A stretch of DNA of 64,000 nt from Methylophilus sp. 14 (GCF_015354345.1 NZ_JADKYS010000001.1:496001-560000); one strand, 5' to 3'; counted from the first letter of the stretch, positions 51,778 through 61,909 are shown. Translations and numbers: made by a program. Notes: generated from the letters alone by a model not told the origin.

Positions 51778-53172
51778 ATGAAAATTAACCGTAAATTTAG
51801 ATGGCAGTTATTGGCGCAAAACTGGATGTTTGTGCTGGTGTTTTTGGCGCTGGTCGTCATGCTGGGTTACTTGTCTGCCCAATATCGCTGGGCCAAGGAC
51901 ATTACCCAGGCCAACCGTAACATCCTGACCCAGGGCAGCGTCAATGTGCTCAAGCAAATGGATGGTGACGTCAATATCACCGTGTTTGCGACCAACGATG
52001 ACGCCAATAATGGCGATACCTTCCGTAAAGGCATGCTGGACTTTGTCGCCCGCTACCAGCGCGAAAAGAAAAATGTCTTTATCAAGTTCATCAACCCGTC
52101 TGAAGAGCCAAAGCTGGCGCAAGAGGCTGGGGTGAAGGTCGATGGTGAGACGATTGTCGAATACAACAAGCGTTCAGAGCACATTACACCACCATTTGCC
52201 GAGCAGGAAATGACCAACTTGCTGGTGCGTTTATCTCGCACCAATAACCAGCCGGTGATGTATCTGGATGGTCATGGCGAGCGTTTGTTGCAAGGCCTGA
52301 AGAACCATGACCTCGGTGAGTTTGGCAAGCAACTGGAAAGCAAGGGCTTTAAGTTTGCCAACCCTGACCTGACCATTGCACAGCAGGTACCTGCCAATGG
52401 CGCGATGCTGGTGATTGCGGCACCGCAAGTCGATATCAGCGCGGTTGAAGCGAAGAAAATCAAGGCTTATATTGAAGCGGGCGGCAACGTATTGTGGCTG
52501 CTGGATGACGATAACCTGCATGGTTTGCAGGAAGTGGCTGAGTACCTGGGCATTAAAGTGTCGCCTGGTATTGTGGTGGACCGTGCAGCCGAGCAATATG
52601 GCGCAGACCCGAAAATGGCCTTTGCTAGCCTGTATGGTGACCATGCGATTACACGCAATTTTATGTTGCGCACGGTGTTCCCAGAGGCGCATCAGGTCGA
52701 TGGCCAGGCCTCGGATGACCTGGGCTGGAAAGTGGGTCGCCTGATTGATGTGGCACCCAATGGCTGGCTGGAGTCTGACAAGATCCCGGCAGGCGCACAA
52801 AACCTCAAAGTCAGTTTTGACCAGGGCAAGGACAAAGCGGGCCCGATTAACGTCGGCGTGGCTTTGGAACGTGAATACGGTAAAAAAGGCCAGCGCGTGG
52901 TGGTGATCGGGAATGCCAACTTCCTGGCGAATACCTTTATTACTAACGGCGGTAACCTGGACCTGGGCATTAATATCATCAACTGGCTGGCTGGCGATGA
53001 CCGCCTGATTACCATACAGCCGATGCCATTGAAGGACATCAACGTCACGATTCCAGCCACTGATCAGGGTCGCCTGGTGGCCTGGATTGTATTCCATGCG
53101 TTCCAGTACCTGATTCCAGTTGGTTTGTTTGTAGCAGGCCTGTTCCTGTGGTGGAAACGCCGTAAGGCTTAA
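51778..53172 (+). CDS. GldG-like auxiliary ABC transport protein
   Basis: A 464-residue protein. An N-terminal membrane helix (WMFVLVFLALVVMLGYLSA) is followed by a large periplasmic GldG/DUF4350-like domain. Motifs include NILTQGSVNVLKQMDGDVNITVFATND, ITPPFAEQEMTNLLVRLSRTNNQPVMYLDGHGE, IAAPQVDISAVEAKKIKAYIEAGGNVLWLLDD and VIGNANFLANTFITNGGNLDLGINIINWLAGDD. A C-terminal helix is followed by a basic tail. It is the third gene of the operon. Confidence 0.88.
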   Translation: MKINRKFRWQLLAQNWMFVLVFLALVVMLGYLSAQYRWAKDITQANRNILTQGSVNVLKQMDGDVNITVFATNDDANNGDTFRKGMLDFVARYQREKKNVFIKFINPSEEPKLAQEAGVKVDGETIVEYNKRSEHITPPFAEQEMTNLLVRLSRTNNQPVMYLDGHGERLLQGLKNHDLGEFGKQLESKGFKFANPDLTIAQQVPANGAMLVIAAPQVDISAVEAKKIKAYIEAGGNVLWLLDDDNLHGLQEVAEYLGIKVSPGIVVDRAAEQYGADPKMAFASLYGDHAITRNFMLRTVFPEAHQVDGQASDDLGWKVGRLIDVAPNGWLESDKIPAGAQNLKVSFDQGKDKAGPINVGVALEREYGKKGQRVVVIGNANFLANTFITNGGNLDLGINIINWLAGDDRLITIQPMPLKDINVTIPATDQGRLVAWIVFHAFQYLIPVGLFVAGLFLWWKRRKA

Positions 53173-53203
53173 TGTCTAACGGTCTGGTTGTTGGAGTGGT
53201 GTC

Positions 53204-54112
53204 ATGAAAAAAAGATGGTTATTGAACCTGTTGTTGTTGGCGGTCGTCGTAGGCATCGCCGTGTTCCTGCATTTGCAGCCCAAGGAGCAGGCGCAGTCCG
53301 CCAAGTTTGAAGTTTCCAGCCTCAAAATGGCTGATTTTAATCAAGTCAAAGCCGAGTTTCCGGCCAAAGCCCCCACCATTTTTGAAAAACAAGACGGTTA
53401 CTGGATGATGCGCAAGCCCTACGCGGCGCGCGCCGATCAGGCCTCAGTACAGCGCGTCATGTCTATCATCGCTGCGACCACCGCGACCAGGCTGCCCTTG
53501 CAGGATGCGGCCAAATACGGGCTGGACCAGCCGGTATTGAAGCTCACGCTGTCTGGTGCCAAAGGCGACCAGGTATTTACGTTTGGCACGTTTAACCCGG
53601 TTTCAGAAGAGCAGTATGTCACTTATGCAGGCCAGGTGTATTTGTTGCCCGGGCAATATAGTGAAGCGGCTTCTACACAGCCGATAGAAATGGTGGATAA
53701 AACACCGTTGTCGCCGGTTGAGCGCAAACAGCTTGCCGGTTTCGACCTCGCGCATCTGGAACAATGGGAAGAAAATGCACTCAAGGTTGAGCTGTCTACC
53801 GAAGGTAAATGGTCAGCCAATGACCCTAAAGCCAAGCCGACCCAGAATGAGTTGAATGAGTGGACGGACTTTAGCTGGGTGCAGGCGCAAGCGACGTCGG
53901 TTGAGTTTTACACGCCGGACCGCAAACAAACCTATCCTTCTTTTGAAGTGTTGTTGCGCAATGGCAAGAAAGTCCATTTCGACAAACTGCAGGAGTCACC
54001 AGAATACCTGCTGGCGCGTCCGGATGAAGGCATTATTTATCACTTCACCAATGACACTGGTTTTACCATGGTCAACCCGCCGGTGAATATCCAGGCGCCC
54101 AAGAGCCAATAA
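53204..54112 (+). CDS. DUF4340 membrane-anchored protein
   Basis: A 302-residue protein with an N-terminal anchor (LLNLLLLAVVVGIAVFLHL) and a periplasmic DUF4340 domain (YWMMRKPYAARADQASVQRVMSIIAATTATR, YGLDQPVLKLTLSGAKGDQVFTFGTFNPVSEEQYVTYAGQVYLL). It habitually follows GldG-like genes and is probably part of the same transporter. mutM starts 4 bases after its stop. Confidence 0.85.
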   Translation: MKKRWLLNLLLLAVVVGIAVFLHLQPKEQAQSAKFEVSSLKMADFNQVKAEFPAKAPTIFEKQDGYWMMRKPYAARADQASVQRVMSIIAATTATRLPLQDAAKYGLDQPVLKLTLSGAKGDQVFTFGTFNPVSEEQYVTYAGQVYLLPGQYSEAASTQPIEMVDKTPLSPVERKQLAGFDLAHLEQWEENALKVELSTEGKWSANDPKAKPTQNELNEWTDFSWVQAQATSVEFYTPDRKQTYPSFEVLLRNGKKVHFDKLQESPEYLLARPDEGIIYHFTNDTGFTMVNPPVNIQAPKSQ

Positions 54113-54116
54113 CAGC

Positions 54117-54968
54117 ATGCCTGAATTACCCGAGGTTGAGGTCACGCGACGCGGTTTGCTGCCGGTTGAAGGGGCGCAGATTGCGCAAGTGACCATCCGC
54201 CATCATGGGTTGCGCTGGCCGATTCCGGCTGATTTAGCGCAACATCTACAAGGCCGTCGCGTGCTTAAACTCACGCGCCGCGCCAAATATATCCTGGCCG
54301 AGATTGGCACCATTGACACCGAGGGTGTGCTGTTATTGCACTTAGGCATGTCAGGTCGCTTATGCTTGCTGGAGCGTGATTTCCCCGCTGAGAAGCATGA
54401 CCACTTTGATATCCGCTTTGAAGATGGCCGTGTGATAAGGCTGCGCGATCCGCGCCGGTTTGGAGCCGTGTTGTGGCTGGACAAGCAGCCATTGCAGCAT
54501 GCACTGCTCAGCAGTTTGGGGCCTGAGCCCTTAGAGGCAGATTTTAATGCTGATTATTTATACCAGCATATCCGCACACGTAGCGCGCCGATTAAAACCA
54601 CTATTATGGATGCGCATCTGGTGGTGGGCGTGGGGAATATTTATGCCAGTGAGTCTTTGTTCCGTGCCCGCATACACCCGGAAACGCCCGCCAAGGCCTT
54701 AACGCTGGCGCAATGTGCATTGCTGGTAGCAGAGATTAAATTGACTTTGCAGGCGGCGCTGGACGCTGGCGGCAGCAGTTTGCGTGACTTCTTTGGTGCG
54801 GATGGAAATCCTGGGTATTTTCAGCAAACCTATTTCGTCTATGGCCGTACAGGTGAGCCTTGTCGCGCGTGTAGCAGGCCGATCCTGAATATCCGCCTGG
54901 GCCAGCGATCAACCTTCTATTGCGAGCACTGCCAGCCGCGCGCGACTGCACGCATACGCAAAAAATAA
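54117..54968 (+). CDS. mutM: Formamidopyrimidine-DNA glycosylase
   Basis: A 283-residue Fpg. The catalytic N terminus is PELPEVE, cleaved to expose Pro as the nucleophile, with Glu next. The basic pocket has LTRRAKYILAE, and the H2TH region has LVVGVGNIYASESLFRARIHP. The C-terminal zinc finger is CRACSRPI...CEHC with four Cys. It removes 8-oxoguanine and nicks the strand. It appears to be co-transcribed with the ABC genes. Confidence 0.96.
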   Translation: MPELPEVEVTRRGLLPVEGAQIAQVTIRHHGLRWPIPADLAQHLQGRRVLKLTRRAKYILAEIGTIDTEGVLLLHLGMSGRLCLLERDFPAEKHDHFDIRFEDGRVIRLRDPRRFGAVLWLDKQPLQHALLSSLGPEPLEADFNADYLYQHIRTRSAPIKTTIMDAHLVVGVGNIYASESLFRARIHPETPAKALTLAQCALLVAEIKLTLQAALDAGGSSLRDFFGADGNPGYFQQTYFVYGRTGEPCRACSRPILNIRLGQRSTFYCEHCQPRATARIRKK

Positions 54969-54988
54969 CCGTTCCCGCACAACCCTCG

Positions 54989-56446
54989 TTATACCGTTTC
55001 GTCGTCGATGTCTGGCTGGATGCAGTTGCGCCCGGCACGCTTGGCGGCATACAGGTGATGATCTGCGCGCTCAACGACCTGGCCCAGTTTTTCGTCCGCC
55101 TGCATTTCAGCAATCCCGGCGCTGACGGTGATTTGCACCACTTTATTGCTAAAGTGGAACTGCAAGCCAGCGACTGCCGAGCGTATGAGTTCGGTAATGT
55201 CCCTGGCGTGCTGCAAGTTGCAGCCAGAAAGTAGAATTAAAAACTCTTCCCCGCCCCAGCGGCAAACCACATCTTCTTCACGTACGTGTGACTTGATCAG
55301 TTGCGCCACGCGCGCGAGCACACGGTCACCGGCTTCATGGCCATACGTATCGTTGACCAGTTTAAACAGGTCGATATCCAGCAGCACCAGTGATAATGAC
55401 TCGTCGCGGCGTTTGCCGCGCGCAACCGCTTGCTTGAAGTAGAACTCGAATACTTGGCGGCTGGCGACACCGGTCAGCTTGTCCTGCGTGGCCATCATCT
55501 CCAGTTTGTCGTGGTAGCCGCGCACGGCAAAGTGCGCCAGGGCCAGCACGATCATGCTGATCACCACGGCCACCGCTAGGTTGATCAGGAAGGCCGTTTC
55601 GATGCGCTCTGAGCTCGGGTCGTTGACCTGCTCGACGATCAAGTACCAGTCAAATTCTGGCACCAGGCGGCTATTGAGGTAGAGCATGTTGCCGCTGCGG
55701 GTTTTAAACGACAGTGAGGTGCTTGGCGATGTCAGCACTTGCAGGAAGGCTTTATCCAGCCCGGATTTGTTCTGCAAATGCAGCTCAGAACGGTAATGGC
55801 TGCTTTGCAGCATGACTTCGCCCTGGCGGTTCACAAAATAGATTTCGCGACCATAGCGTTTCTGGTAGTTTTCAATCAGCTCCACCACGGTTTGCAGTGA
55901 CAGGCCGACGCCAATCACGCCAATAAACTTGCCGGATTTGTCTTCAATGCGGTAGTTGACAAAAATGCTCAGGCGCCGTTTGTCGGCCGTATCGCGGTCA
56001 ATGTTGATGACATAGGGGTTGGGTGAGTTTTTGGCTTCAAAATACCAGTGATCTTCTGGATTGTTTGCTGATACGCGCTTTAAGACGCCAGACGGATGGT
56101 AGTAATTGCCCGAACTCTCGGACACGAAAAAGGCGGTGATGGTGTTATATTTTTTCTGGATTTGTGCCAGGTAACTGGTCATTTTATTGGCGTCTTGTTC
56201 GCCATTATTAATCCAGTCAAATACAAACACGTCATTGGCCATCAATGACGAAATTAATAGCGGTTGCAGCAGGTCGCGCTGGATTTCAGAGTAGATATTG
56301 TCGCTGGTGAGTGGCAGCATTTCCTGTTGCAGGCGGTCAGTCAGCGAGTCTTTGGCCACAAAGTAACCTATCAGGCTGGTCGCCACAAAGCCAATGAGTA
56401 CGATGGCACTGAGGAGTAGGGTGTAGTAACGCTTGTTAACGACCAT
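54989..56446 (-). CDS. Cache-domain diguanylate cyclase
   Basis: A 485-residue protein. The N-terminal helix (LLLSAIVLIGFVATSLIGYFVA) is followed by a periplasmic dCache-type sensor (about 35-280) with DHWYFEAKNSPNPYVINIDRD and FVNYRIEDKSGKFIGVIGVGLSL. A second helix is near 288-305. The C-terminal GGDEF domain has the active site CRWGGEEFLILL and an intact I-site REED five residues before it. It should synthesise cyclic di-GMP under feedback inhibition in response to a small extracytoplasmic ligand. Confidence 0.92.
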   Translation of the reverse strand: MVVNKRYYTLLLSAIVLIGFVATSLIGYFVAKDSLTDRLQQEMLPLTSDNIYSEIQRDLLQPLLISSLMANDVFVFDWINNGEQDANKMTSYLAQIQKKYNTITAFFVSESSGNYYHPSGVLKRVSANNPEDHWYFEAKNSPNPYVINIDRDTADKRRLSIFVNYRIEDKSGKFIGVIGVGLSLQTVVELIENYQKRYGREIYFVNRQGEVMLQSSHYRSELHLQNKSGLDKAFLQVLTSPSTSLSFKTRSGNMLYLNSRLVPEFDWYLIVEQVNDPSSERIETAFLINLAVAVVISMIVLALAHFAVRGYHDKLEMMATQDKLTGVASRQVFEFYFKQAVARGKRRDESLSLVLLDIDLFKLVNDTYGHEAGDRVLARVAQLIKSHVREEDVVCRWGGEEFLILLSGCNLQHARDITELIRSAVAGLQFHFSNKVVQITVSAGIAEMQADEKLGQVVERADHHLYAAKRAGRNCIQPDIDDETV

Positions 56447-56563
56447 AAATATACAATTACCTAGAGGCAGATCATGCTCAAAAAAGCATTATCACCAATA
56501 TAAAGCGACTTTGTTTATTTGAATAGTCGCTGTTTTAAAGAGGTATTCCCGCATTAACCAGGT

Positions 56564-58033
56564 TTAATGCGGGTGACTGCTTGCTGCGTGTTCGTGTAAA
56601 TAACCGGCAGGGCTGTGTGGTGTGCCGCCAATTTTTTGCGGAAGCAATGAGCCTATCACCATGGCTACCGCACTGATCAGCAGGCCGACCAGTTGTGCAG
56701 GAACCAGGCTATTTTCGCCGACCAGTATTTCGATCAGTACCCAGCTGCCGATGCCAAAAATAATCGCCGCCAGCGCGCCTTGGCTGGTTGCACGCTTCCA
56801 GAAGGCACCAAAGAACAATGGCACAAACGCGCCTGCCAGCGTCACTTTATAGGCGCTTTCTACCATGCCGAAAATCGATAGTTCGGAGTTGAGTGCATAA
56901 AACAGCACCATGGCGGCAAAGCCAACCAGGCACAGTCGCATTACGCGTAAAAACGCGTGGTCGTTCATGTGCGGCATAAAGCCTTTGACCACGTTTTCAG
57001 CAAAGGTGACCGAGGGGGCTAACAGGGTGGCTGACGAACAGCTCATAATGGCTGACAGCACAGCACCAAAGAAGATGGCTTGCGCGATCAAGGGCGTGTG
57101 TGTCAGTACCAATGTTGGTAATACCCGCTGTGAGTCTGTTTCCACCAGGGTGCCAAAGACGGCCGGGTCTATCAGCGTCGCGGCGTAGGCGATAAACATG
57201 GGCACAAAGGTAAAGCAGAAGTAGATGCTGGCGCCAAGGATAGACCCCCATAGGGCAATGTTGGCTGTTTTGGCTGAGGTGATACGCTGGAACACATCCT
57301 GCTGTGGGATGGAGCCCAGCATCATGGTCAGCCAGCCGCCGAGGAAGGTCAGCCATACGCTCCAGCTCGTCGATTGCGGGAAGAAATGCAGTTTGCCTGC
57401 GTTACGTGCGTGTTCTATCACCGGCGCCACGCCGCCGGTTTGGCCGGATACGATGTTGGCGATATACAGCAGGCCGCCGATGACAACGATCATTTGTACA
57501 AAGTCGAGAATGGCCACGGAAAGCATGCCACCCAGCGTGGTGTAGGTGAGCACGATGGCGGTGCCGACGATCATGCCGGTTTGCTCCGAAATGGCGCCGT
57601 GGCTGATGAGGTTAAAAATCAGGCCCAGTGCCTTGATTTGCGCGGCGACCCAGCCCATGTAGGAGATGACGATAGCAATGGTGGTGAGCACTTCGACCGA
57701 ACGGTTATAGCGCATGCGGTAAAAGTCGCCCAGCGTCAGGATGTTGAGTTTATACAGGCGGCTGGAGAAGAAAATGCCGGCGATAATCAGGCACATGCTG
57801 GAGCCAAACGGATCGGCGGCGACGCCGGTCAGGCCTTCACGCACAAAGGTGGCGGAGACGCCAAACACGGCTTCAGCACCGAACCAGGTAGCAAACACCG
57901 TGGCCATGACCACAGGCAGCGGCAGGTGGCGGCCTGCCACGGCATAATCTTTGGTGCTGTGCACGTTTCTGGCCGCAATCAGGCCAATGCCGATTGAAAC
58001 CAGTAAATACGCCACCACAAACCAGATCAGCAC
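56564..58033 (-). CDS. Sodium:solute symporter family protein
   Basis: A 489-residue membrane protein with about 13 helices of the SSS family. It has FATWFGAEAVFGVSATFVREGL, VLTYTTLGGMLSVAILDFVQM, FGAVLSAIMSCSSATLLAPSVTFAENV and a His-rich C terminus. The helix 1 start (VVAYLLVSIGIGLIAARNV) fits the family. The substrate cannot be deduced; solutes such as acetate, proline or pantothenate occur in this family. It stands alone upstream of a terminator. Confidence 0.88.
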   Translation of the reverse strand: MLIWFVVAYLLVSIGIGLIAARNVHSTKDYAVAGRHLPLPVVMATVFATWFGAEAVFGVSATFVREGLTGVAADPFGSSMCLIIAGIFFSSRLYKLNILTLGDFYRMRYNRSVEVLTTIAIVISYMGWVAAQIKALGLIFNLISHGAISEQTGMIVGTAIVLTYTTLGGMLSVAILDFVQMIVVIGGLLYIANIVSGQTGGVAPVIEHARNAGKLHFFPQSTSWSVWLTFLGGWLTMMLGSIPQQDVFQRITSAKTANIALWGSILGASIYFCFTFVPMFIAYAATLIDPAVFGTLVETDSQRVLPTLVLTHTPLIAQAIFFGAVLSAIMSCSSATLLAPSVTFAENVVKGFMPHMNDHAFLRVMRLCLVGFAAMVLFYALNSELSIFGMVESAYKVTLAGAFVPLFFGAFWKRATSQGALAAIIFGIGSWVLIEILVGENSLVPAQLVGLLISAVAMVIGSLLPQKIGGTPHSPAGYLHEHAASSHPH

Positions 58034-58119
58034 AGCTTGTTTCCCTTGAATGGATTACAAAAGGGCGATTTTAAAACAAAACCATGCCTAAACAGGGGTT
58101 TGTACGGTGCGCAAAAGCT

Positions 58120-58146
58120 AAAAAGACCTGAAAATCAGGTCTTTTT
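58120..58146. terminator. Terminator downstream of the DUF2147 gene
   Basis: AAAAAGACCTGA pairs perfectly with TCAGGTCTTTTT around AAA. It lies past the DUF2147 stop on the minus strand. Confidence 0.85.
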
Positions 58147-58160
58147 ACAATTCTGCACAA

Positions 58161-58610
58161 TTACTCGACCCGCTTCCAGGTTTGTGAGCGCCCCAGCAGC
58201 GAGAAGCCGATAAATCCACGCACTTCAAGCGCATTGCCATTCTGGCTCAGCGTCATTTTGCATTTATAGGTTTTGCCATTTTCCGGGTCAAGAATTTCGC
58301 CGCTATCGTAGATATTGCTGTTAGCGCTTTGCTTTAAATGTTTGGCGATGGTCATGCCGATAATTTTCTGGCCTTTGCGCTCGTCTGTGCACTTGTCGCA
58401 GACCGCATCGCCGGTGTCTGTCGCCAGCAAGCCTTTTTCGACAATAGCGCTATATTCGCCTGCGTTTTCAACAATGCGCACCAGCGATCTCGGTTTGCCG
58501 GTTTTGTCGTCTGTGGTTTGCCACAGGCCGCCGAGGTCTGCCGCCTGTAGTGTATAGGGCAGCATGCATAACGCAGTGACTAGCAGTGACTTGATAAATG
58601 GCATGGTCAA
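58161..58610 (-). CDS. DUF2147 periplasmic protein
   Basis: A 149-residue secreted protein. A signal peptide ends near LQA. The DUF2147 core has GLWQTTDDKTGKPRSLVRIVENAGEYSAIVEKGLL, CDKCTDERKGQKIIGM with two Cys, GEILDPENGKTYKCKMTLSQNGNALEVRGFIGFSLLGRSQTWKRV. The family is small, beta-rich and of unknown function. It follows ubiB by 6 bases, suggesting co-transcription. Confidence 0.88.
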   Translation of the reverse strand: MTMPFIKSLLVTALCMLPYTLQAADLGGLWQTTDDKTGKPRSLVRIVENAGEYSAIVEKGLLATDTGDAVCDKCTDERKGQKIIGMTIAKHLKQSANSNIYDSGEILDPENGKTYKCKMTLSQNGNALEVRGFIGFSLLGRSQTWKRVE

Positions 58611-58616
58611 TCTCCT

Positions 58617-60164
58617 TTAGTGGTTAAACAGCAGGAACAGGCTTGCAAATTGCAGTAATACCAGCACGATGATGGCGGTGGTCGCCCATTTTTGCCAGGT
58701 GGCTTGCTGGTGCTGGGCGTTGAGCAGGGTGTCTATGCGGCTTTGCTGTTTACCCAGCTCAGTCTGGTTGCGCAGGTATTGTTCAAACAGGCGCGGCATG
58801 TCGGCTGCGTGGGTGAGAATATAAGGTAATTCGCGTTTGGCGGATTTGAGCAGGCTGCGCCAGCCGATCTGCTCGCTCATCCAGCGTTTAAGAAATGGTT
58901 TGGCGCTTTGCCATAAATCAATATTAGGATCGAGTTCGCGACCCAGGCCTTCAATATTCAGCAGGGTTTTTTGCAGCATGATGAGTTGCGGCTGGATATT
59001 CACCCCGAAGCGACGTGACATCTGGAACAGGCTGAGCAGGGTGCGGCCAAACGAAATATCTTTCAGTGGTTTTTCAAAGATCGGTTCGCAAATTGCACGC
59101 ACCGCAGTTTCCAGTGCTTCGACATTGGTATCTGCAGGCACCCAGCCGGATTCTATATGTGCTACGGCCACATCACGGTAATCGCGGTTAAAAAACGCCA
59201 GGAAGTTGCGCGCCAGATAGTATTGGTCAGTGGCTGACAGGCTACCCATAATGCCAAAATCAAGCGCGATAAACTTGCCTTTGTCTGGCCCTTCAGTCAC
59301 TACCTGGATATTGCCAGGGTGCATGTCGGCATGGAAAAAACCATCACGGAATACTTGCGTGAAGAATATCTCCACGCCCTCATGCGCCAGTTGTGTCAGG
59401 TTGATGCCATGTGCTGTGAGGGTGACGGTGTCTCGCACCGGGGTGCCAAACATGCGTTGCATGGTCATGACCTGTTTGTGTGAATAGTCCCAGTACACGC
59501 CAGGCACCAGCAAGCGGCGGTCGCTGAAGTTGCGGCCCAGTTGCGCACATTGTGCTGCCTCCAGGGTTAAGTCGAGTTCGTGCTCGGTGTGACGGGCAAA
59601 TTCGTCCACCATTTCGTCCGGTTTCAGGCGGCGGCCTTCAGTAGAGAGCTTTTTGACCCACCAGGCCAGTGTGCGCAGCAAAGCGATGTCGCGGTGAATA
59701 ATGGCAGCAATGCCGGGGCGCAACACTTTCACCGCTACTTGTTCGCCACTATGCAGTTTGGCAAAGTGCACTTGGGCCACCGAGGCGCTGGCAACAGGCG
59801 TGGTGTTGAATTCTGCGTATACCGTGCTTAGGGGGGCTGCGAATGCCTCTTGAATAATGGCTTCGACTTGCGCATAAGCAAATGGCGGTACTTGGTCTTG
59901 CAGTTTGGTGAGTTCGTCAGCCAAGTCTGTTGGTAGTAAATCGCGGCGTGTTGATAGCATTTGGCCGAATTTAACGAAAATTGGCCCTAATCGCTCAAGT
60001 GCCAGGCGTAAGCGCACCGCACGCTGCTCGGGCGCATGTCGCCAGAACAATAGTACATTCAGGAGGCGGCAGGCCAGGCTTGGTTGTTCATTGCGGACAA
60101 AAAAGATGTCGAGGCGGTACCAGATCAGTACGCCGATAATATGGAAAAAACGTAACCAATGCAT
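58617..60164 (-). CDS. ubiB: Ubiquinone biosynthesis protein UbiB (ABC1/ADCK-like kinase)
   Basis: A 515-residue atypical kinase. It has the KxGQ motif (FVKFGQMLSTRRDLLP), SVAQVHFAKLHSGEQVAVKVLRPG (with the Ala-rich loop), FHADMHPGNIQV and LDFGIMGSL. Two C-terminal membrane helices end the protein. It is required for ubiquinone synthesis and accessory to the Ubi complex. It is last of the ubiE-ubiJ-ubiB block and starts 3 bases after ubiJ. Confidence 0.96.
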   Translation of the reverse strand: MHWLRFFHIIGVLIWYRLDIFFVRNEQPSLACRLLNVLLFWRHAPEQRAVRLRLALERLGPIFVKFGQMLSTRRDLLPTDLADELTKLQDQVPPFAYAQVEAIIQEAFAAPLSTVYAEFNTTPVASASVAQVHFAKLHSGEQVAVKVLRPGIAAIIHRDIALLRTLAWWVKKLSTEGRRLKPDEMVDEFARHTEHELDLTLEAAQCAQLGRNFSDRRLLVPGVYWDYSHKQVMTMQRMFGTPVRDTVTLTAHGINLTQLAHEGVEIFFTQVFRDGFFHADMHPGNIQVVTEGPDKGKFIALDFGIMGSLSATDQYYLARNFLAFFNRDYRDVAVAHIESGWVPADTNVEALETAVRAICEPIFEKPLKDISFGRTLLSLFQMSRRFGVNIQPQLIMLQKTLLNIEGLGRELDPNIDLWQSAKPFLKRWMSEQIGWRSLLKSAKRELPYILTHAADMPRLFEQYLRNQTELGKQQSRIDTLLNAQHQQATWQKWATTAIIVLVLLQFASLFLLFNH

Positions 60165-60167
60165 GTA

Positions 60168-60758
60168 TTACTGGCTTTCAGAAGAAGCGGCTGCGAGTAG
60201 CTTGTTGACTCGCTGTTGCAGGCGGTCGGTATCTTCGCGGAGTTGGTCAACCGCCTGGTTGAATTGCTCAACGCGGGTTTTTTTGGCAATGATGGGTTGC
60301 TCTTCTTGCCAGTATTCCACCAGCATTTCCCCCAGGTTTTTGGCCTGGTTTTGCCAGCGCTGTAATTTCTCCTGTCCGATTTGCACGACCTGATAGGCGG
60401 CAATGTCGCCGACGACTTTGCTTAAGTCATCTTCAATATCCCAGCGGATGGCAGACAGTATTTTGCCGACCTCTATGCCCAGTGCAGTGTCGCCATCAAT
60501 TTTAATCAGACTGTGTGCAAGCGGGTCTTGCCGCAGCAGGCGCATGGCCAGGCTGGGTGGCAAGTGGATGGTGGCATCTGCCTCGGCTGAGTCACCGGCC
60601 ACAGCCAGCTCACCATTGTTTAAAATAGTGAGTGTGGCCTGGGCGACCTTGAAGTCCAGGCGCAGGTTTTTATGGGCGTAAGGCTGTAGCAGCGGAGCCG
60701 TCCAGCTGTTTTGCTGCATCAGGTGTTGCAGTACAAATTGAATCAGGGGTTTAAACAT
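60168..60758 (-). CDS. ubiJ: Ubiquinone biosynthesis accessory factor UbiJ
   Basis: A 196-residue protein. The N-terminal SCP2 lipid-binding domain (about 15-120) has LRLDFKVAQATLTILNNGELAVAGDSAEADATIHLPPSLAMRLLRQDP and EVGKILSAIRWDIEDDLSKVVGDIAAYQ. A C-terminal coiled coil has VEQFNQAVDQLREDTDRLQQRVNKL. The position between ubiE and ubiB confirms the identity. It binds lipid intermediates for the cytosolic Ubi complex. Confidence 0.92.
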   Translation of the reverse strand: MFKPLIQFVLQHLMQQNSWTAPLLQPYAHKNLRLDFKVAQATLTILNNGELAVAGDSAEADATIHLPPSLAMRLLRQDPLAHSLIKIDGDTALGIEVGKILSAIRWDIEDDLSKVVGDIAAYQVVQIGQEKLQRWQNQAKNLGEMLVEYWQEEQPIIAKKTRVEQFNQAVDQLREDTDRLQQRVNKLLAAASSESQ

Positions 60759-60762
60759 GCGT

Positions 60763-61530
60763 TTAGATCTTGATGCCTTTGTGCAGTGCCACCACGCCAG
60801 CGGTCAGGTTGTAATAATCCACTTTGCCAAATCCGGCGTCAGCCATCATCTGCTTCAGGGTTTCCTGGTCAGGATGCATGCGTATGCTTTCTGCCAGGTA
60901 ACGGTAGCTGGGCTCGTCGTTGGCAATCCATTTGCCAAACTTGGGCAGCAATTTAAATGAATAGGTGTCGTAGAGTTTTTCCAGTGGTTGCCACACTTTT
61001 GAAAACTCCAGCACCAGCAGGCGACCACCTGGTTTGAGCACCCGTTGCATTTCACGCAAGGCAACATCTTTATGTGTCATGTTGCGCAAGCCAAAGGCAA
61101 CGATGACACAGTTAAATGTTTCGTCGGCAAACGGTAGTACTTCCGCATTGCATTGGGTGGCCGGAATGCTCAGCCCTGCATCTATCATGCGGTCACGGCC
61201 GACACCCAGCATGGAAGCATTGATGTCGGTCAAAATCACCGTGCCTGGGTTGACAGCAGATTGTGTGCCTACTTTTTTGGCAAACAGGCGTGACAAGTCA
61301 CCGCTGCCACCGGCAATATCCAGCACTTTGTCGCCTTGGCCAACGCCACTCACATCGACCGCAAACCTTTTCCACAAGCGGTGCATACCCGCTGACATCA
61401 CATCATTCATGATGTCGTATTTTTGCGCGACCGAATGAAACACCTCGCCGACTTTTTTCTGCTTGTCAGCTTCGGCCACGGTATCAAAGCCAAAGTGGGT
61501 GGTTTTTTGCTGATCAGTGTTTTGCTGCAT
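60763..61530 (-). CDS. ubiE: Ubiquinone/menaquinone biosynthesis C-methyltransferase
   Basis: A 255-residue SAM methyltransferase. It has [33 protein letters not shown] motif [56 protein letters not shown] and a C-terminal [26 protein letters not shown]. It methylates the benzoquinol ring. Its start overlaps the end of the DUF971 gene by 17 bases. Confidence 0.96.
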   Translation of the reverse strand: MQQNTDQQKTTHFGFDTVAEADKQKKVGEVFHSVAQKYDIMNDVMSAGMHRLWKRFAVDVSGVGQGDKVLDIAGGSGDLSRLFAKKVGTQSAVNPGTVILTDINASMLGVGRDRMIDAGLSIPATQCNAEVLPFADETFNCVIVAFGLRNMTHKDVALREMQRVLKPGGRLLVLEFSKVWQPLEKLYDTYSFKLLPKFGKWIANDEPSYRYLAESIRMHPDQETLKQMMADAGFGKVDYYNLTAGVVALHKGIKI

Positions 61531-61909
61531 GTGTGGGTTCCTTGCGGGTATGGCCAGCCATGGATAGTTTAGTCACATAGTCTTGCCACAGGCTTTCATA
61601 ATGCTGTGCCAGATAATAGAGATAATCCCATGAATACAGGCCGGTATTATGACCATCGTCAAATATCAGTTTGATGGCGTATCTGCCAACCGGTTCAATA
61701 TCGCTAATATTGACGTTTTCTTTGTCCAGTTGCAGCACTTCCTGCCCTGCGCCATGTCCGCGTACTTCGGCCGAGGGGGAGTACACACGCAAAAATTCGC
61801 AAGACAGCATGCACTCGGTATGGTTGTCGAAGTGTATTTCCAGCAGGTGTGAGGCCTGATGCAGTTGTATCAGGGTCGGGGTCGGACAATCGGGGTGTAG
61901 ACCGCTCAT
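61514..61909 (-). CDS. DUF971 family protein
   Basis: A 131-residue protein. The DUF971 / gamma-butyrobetaine-hydroxylase-N-terminal-like domain covers about 10-110 ([63 protein letters not shown]). The family occurs near iron-sulfur or quinone genes and next to ubiE in many betaproteobacteria; its biochemical role is not established. It is the first gene of the ubiE-ubiJ-ubiB operon. An AT-rich 234-base region upstream is shared with the divergent dynamin gene. Confidence 0.88.
   Translation of the reverse strand: MSGLHPDCPTPTLIQLHQASHLLEIHFDNHTECMLSCEFLRVYSPSAEVRGHGAGQEVLQLDKENVNISDIEPVGRYAIKLIFDDGHNTGLYSWDYLYYLAQHYESLWQDYVTKLSMAGHTRKEPTHAAKH

Noticed and set aside
52231-53097. 288-residue open frame antisense to the GldG-like gene
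   Set aside because: It is a shadow of a well-supported gene, with low-quality composition and no motifs.
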